Below are positions 23,541-24,014 of a stretch of 24,014 nucleotides of DNA, in pieces. The translations under genes and the position numbers were made by a program. The stretch is from JACZXQ01 sp036986155 (lineage in GTDB: Bacteria > Gemmatimonadota > Gemmatimonadetes > Longimicrobiales > Gaopeijiaceae), in assembly GCA_036986155.1 (NCBI GenBank), contig BTRA01000037.1, forward strand, positions 1 to 24,014. The letters are read 5' to 3'. The notes under the pieces are model-generated. The model searched no databases. It saw nothing but the letters and a program-made list of their open reading frames with translations, and was not told the DNA's origin. Within the stretch, counting starts at the first letter, position 1; the number at the start of each line of letters is the position of its first letter.

Positions 23541-24014
23541 GGCCTGAAGCGACACCGAATTCTTCCATCATCTTCTGTTCTTCCTCGCTCAGTTCGTCGG
23601 GGATGGTCACGTCCACCTCGACGTATTGATCTCCCATGCGGCCGTCGCGACGCACTCCCTGGCCACGGATCCTGAACTTCGTGCCGCTTTGGGTCCCGGG
23701 CGGCACCTTCAGATGCACCTTCTTCCCACCTACCGTATTGACAGCCATCGTCGAACCCAGCGTCGCCTGGACGATGTTGATCGGGACCGTGACGTAAATG
23801 TCCAAACCCTTCCGGCGGAAGAAGGGATGCGGCTTGATCTTGAAGGTAATGAGGAGGTCGCCGGGCTTTCCTCCTCCGCTCCCTCGCTCACCCTGGCCCG
23901 ACAGTCGGACCTTCGTACCGCTGTCGACTCCGGCGGGGACACTCACCTGAATCCTCCTCGTCTGACGGATGGTCCCGCTGCCCTTGCACGACGCGCAGAA
24001 CTCCTTTGGCACTC
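23530..24014 (-). CDS. dnaJ: Chaperone DnaJ, C-terminal part (5' end beyond the window)
   Basis: The reverse strand carries about 161 codons up to the window edge. The last CxxCxGxG zinc motif, CASCKGSG, is followed by the C-terminal substrate-binding domain: VPAGVDSGTKVRLSGQGERG, DLLITFKIKPHPFFRRKGLDI, and VPPGTQSGTKFRIRGQGV. The end, ELSEEEQKMMEEFGVASG, fits DnaJ. The J-domain and the first three Cys repeats lie off the edge, so a DnaJ (type I) is inferred from the zinc motif; a CbpA-type protein would lack it. As Hsp40, it presents unfolded clients to DnaK. The stop lies within the mnmA coding sequence of the opposite strand. Confidence 0.93.
   Translation of the reverse strand, partial: VPKEFCASCKGSGTIRQTRRIQVSVPAGVDSGTKVRLSGQGERGSGGGKPGDLLITFKIKPHPFFRRKGLDIYVTVPINIVQATLGSTMAVNTVGGKKVHLKVPPGTQSGTKFRIRGQGVRRDGRMGDQYVEVDVTIPDELSEEEQKMMEEFGVASGLKH

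Noticed and set aside
1..24014. CRISPR arrays, tRNA or rRNA genes, insertion sequences and prophage genes
   Set aside because: Both strands were read for spaced repeats, transposase or integrase motifs and terminal inverted repeats. Nearly all sequence is accounted for by protein-coding genes, and none of these features was seen.

Overview
The window is one piece of a GC-rich bacterial chromosome, densely packed with ordinary chromosomal genes. I see no insertion sequence, phage gene, CRISPR array, tRNA or rRNA. The gene set is a double-membrane bacterium: a TolC-type outer-membrane factor, a periplasmic adaptor, a Tat-exported amidase, a three-gene proton-translocating transhydrogenase and a bacillithiol-type deacetylase (BshB1). 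BshB1 next to envelope efflux genes, together with the protein style, suggests Gemmatimonadota or a close relative. That placement is inference from gene content, not from a marker gene.

Layout, left to right. (1) 1-3688, minus strand: the 5' end of an MscS-like channel gene, comM (YifB AAA+ ATPase) and a Tat-exported amidase. (2) 3900-6717, plus strand: pntAA-pntAB-pntB, divergent from the amidase and possibly preceded by a 7-codon leader ORF. (3) 6738-12952, minus strand: an apparent operon transcribed from a 1364-residue NtrY-like sensor kinase, then a stand-alone RsbRD_N-like protein, then a PLP-dependent amino-acid decarboxylase. (4) 12937-14503, plus strand: a creatininase-fold protein with an altered metal site, whose 5' end overlaps the kinase gene head to head, and an exported protein of unknown function. 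(5) 14750-20842, plus strand: tolC-like gene, adaptor, two MacB/FtsX-type permeases and bshB1, tightly spaced, with no ABC ATPase gene. (6) 20861-21199, minus strand: a small HIRAN-like protein. (7) 21313-23540, plus strand: cysteine desulfurase and mnmA, overlapping by ATGA, a sulfur-relay pair that makes 2-thiouridine in tRNA. (8) 23530-24014, minus strand: the 3' part of dnaJ, whose stop lies inside the end of mnmA.

How the genes work together: the desulfurase would supply sulfur to MnmA. The transhydrogenase couples NADH and NADP+ to the proton gradient. The TolC-adaptor-permease set would be a tripartite export or lipid-handling machine that must borrow an ATPase encoded elsewhere. The kinase-RsbRD-decarboxylase operon is the least ordinary locus: an orphan membrane kinase with several extracytoplasmic segments, co-transcribed with a sensor-like domain protein and an amine-forming enzyme. 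No spectacular new system is evident. The points most worth a second look are this operon, the variant creatininase, the missing ATPase and the proton-channel residues of the transhydrogenase.
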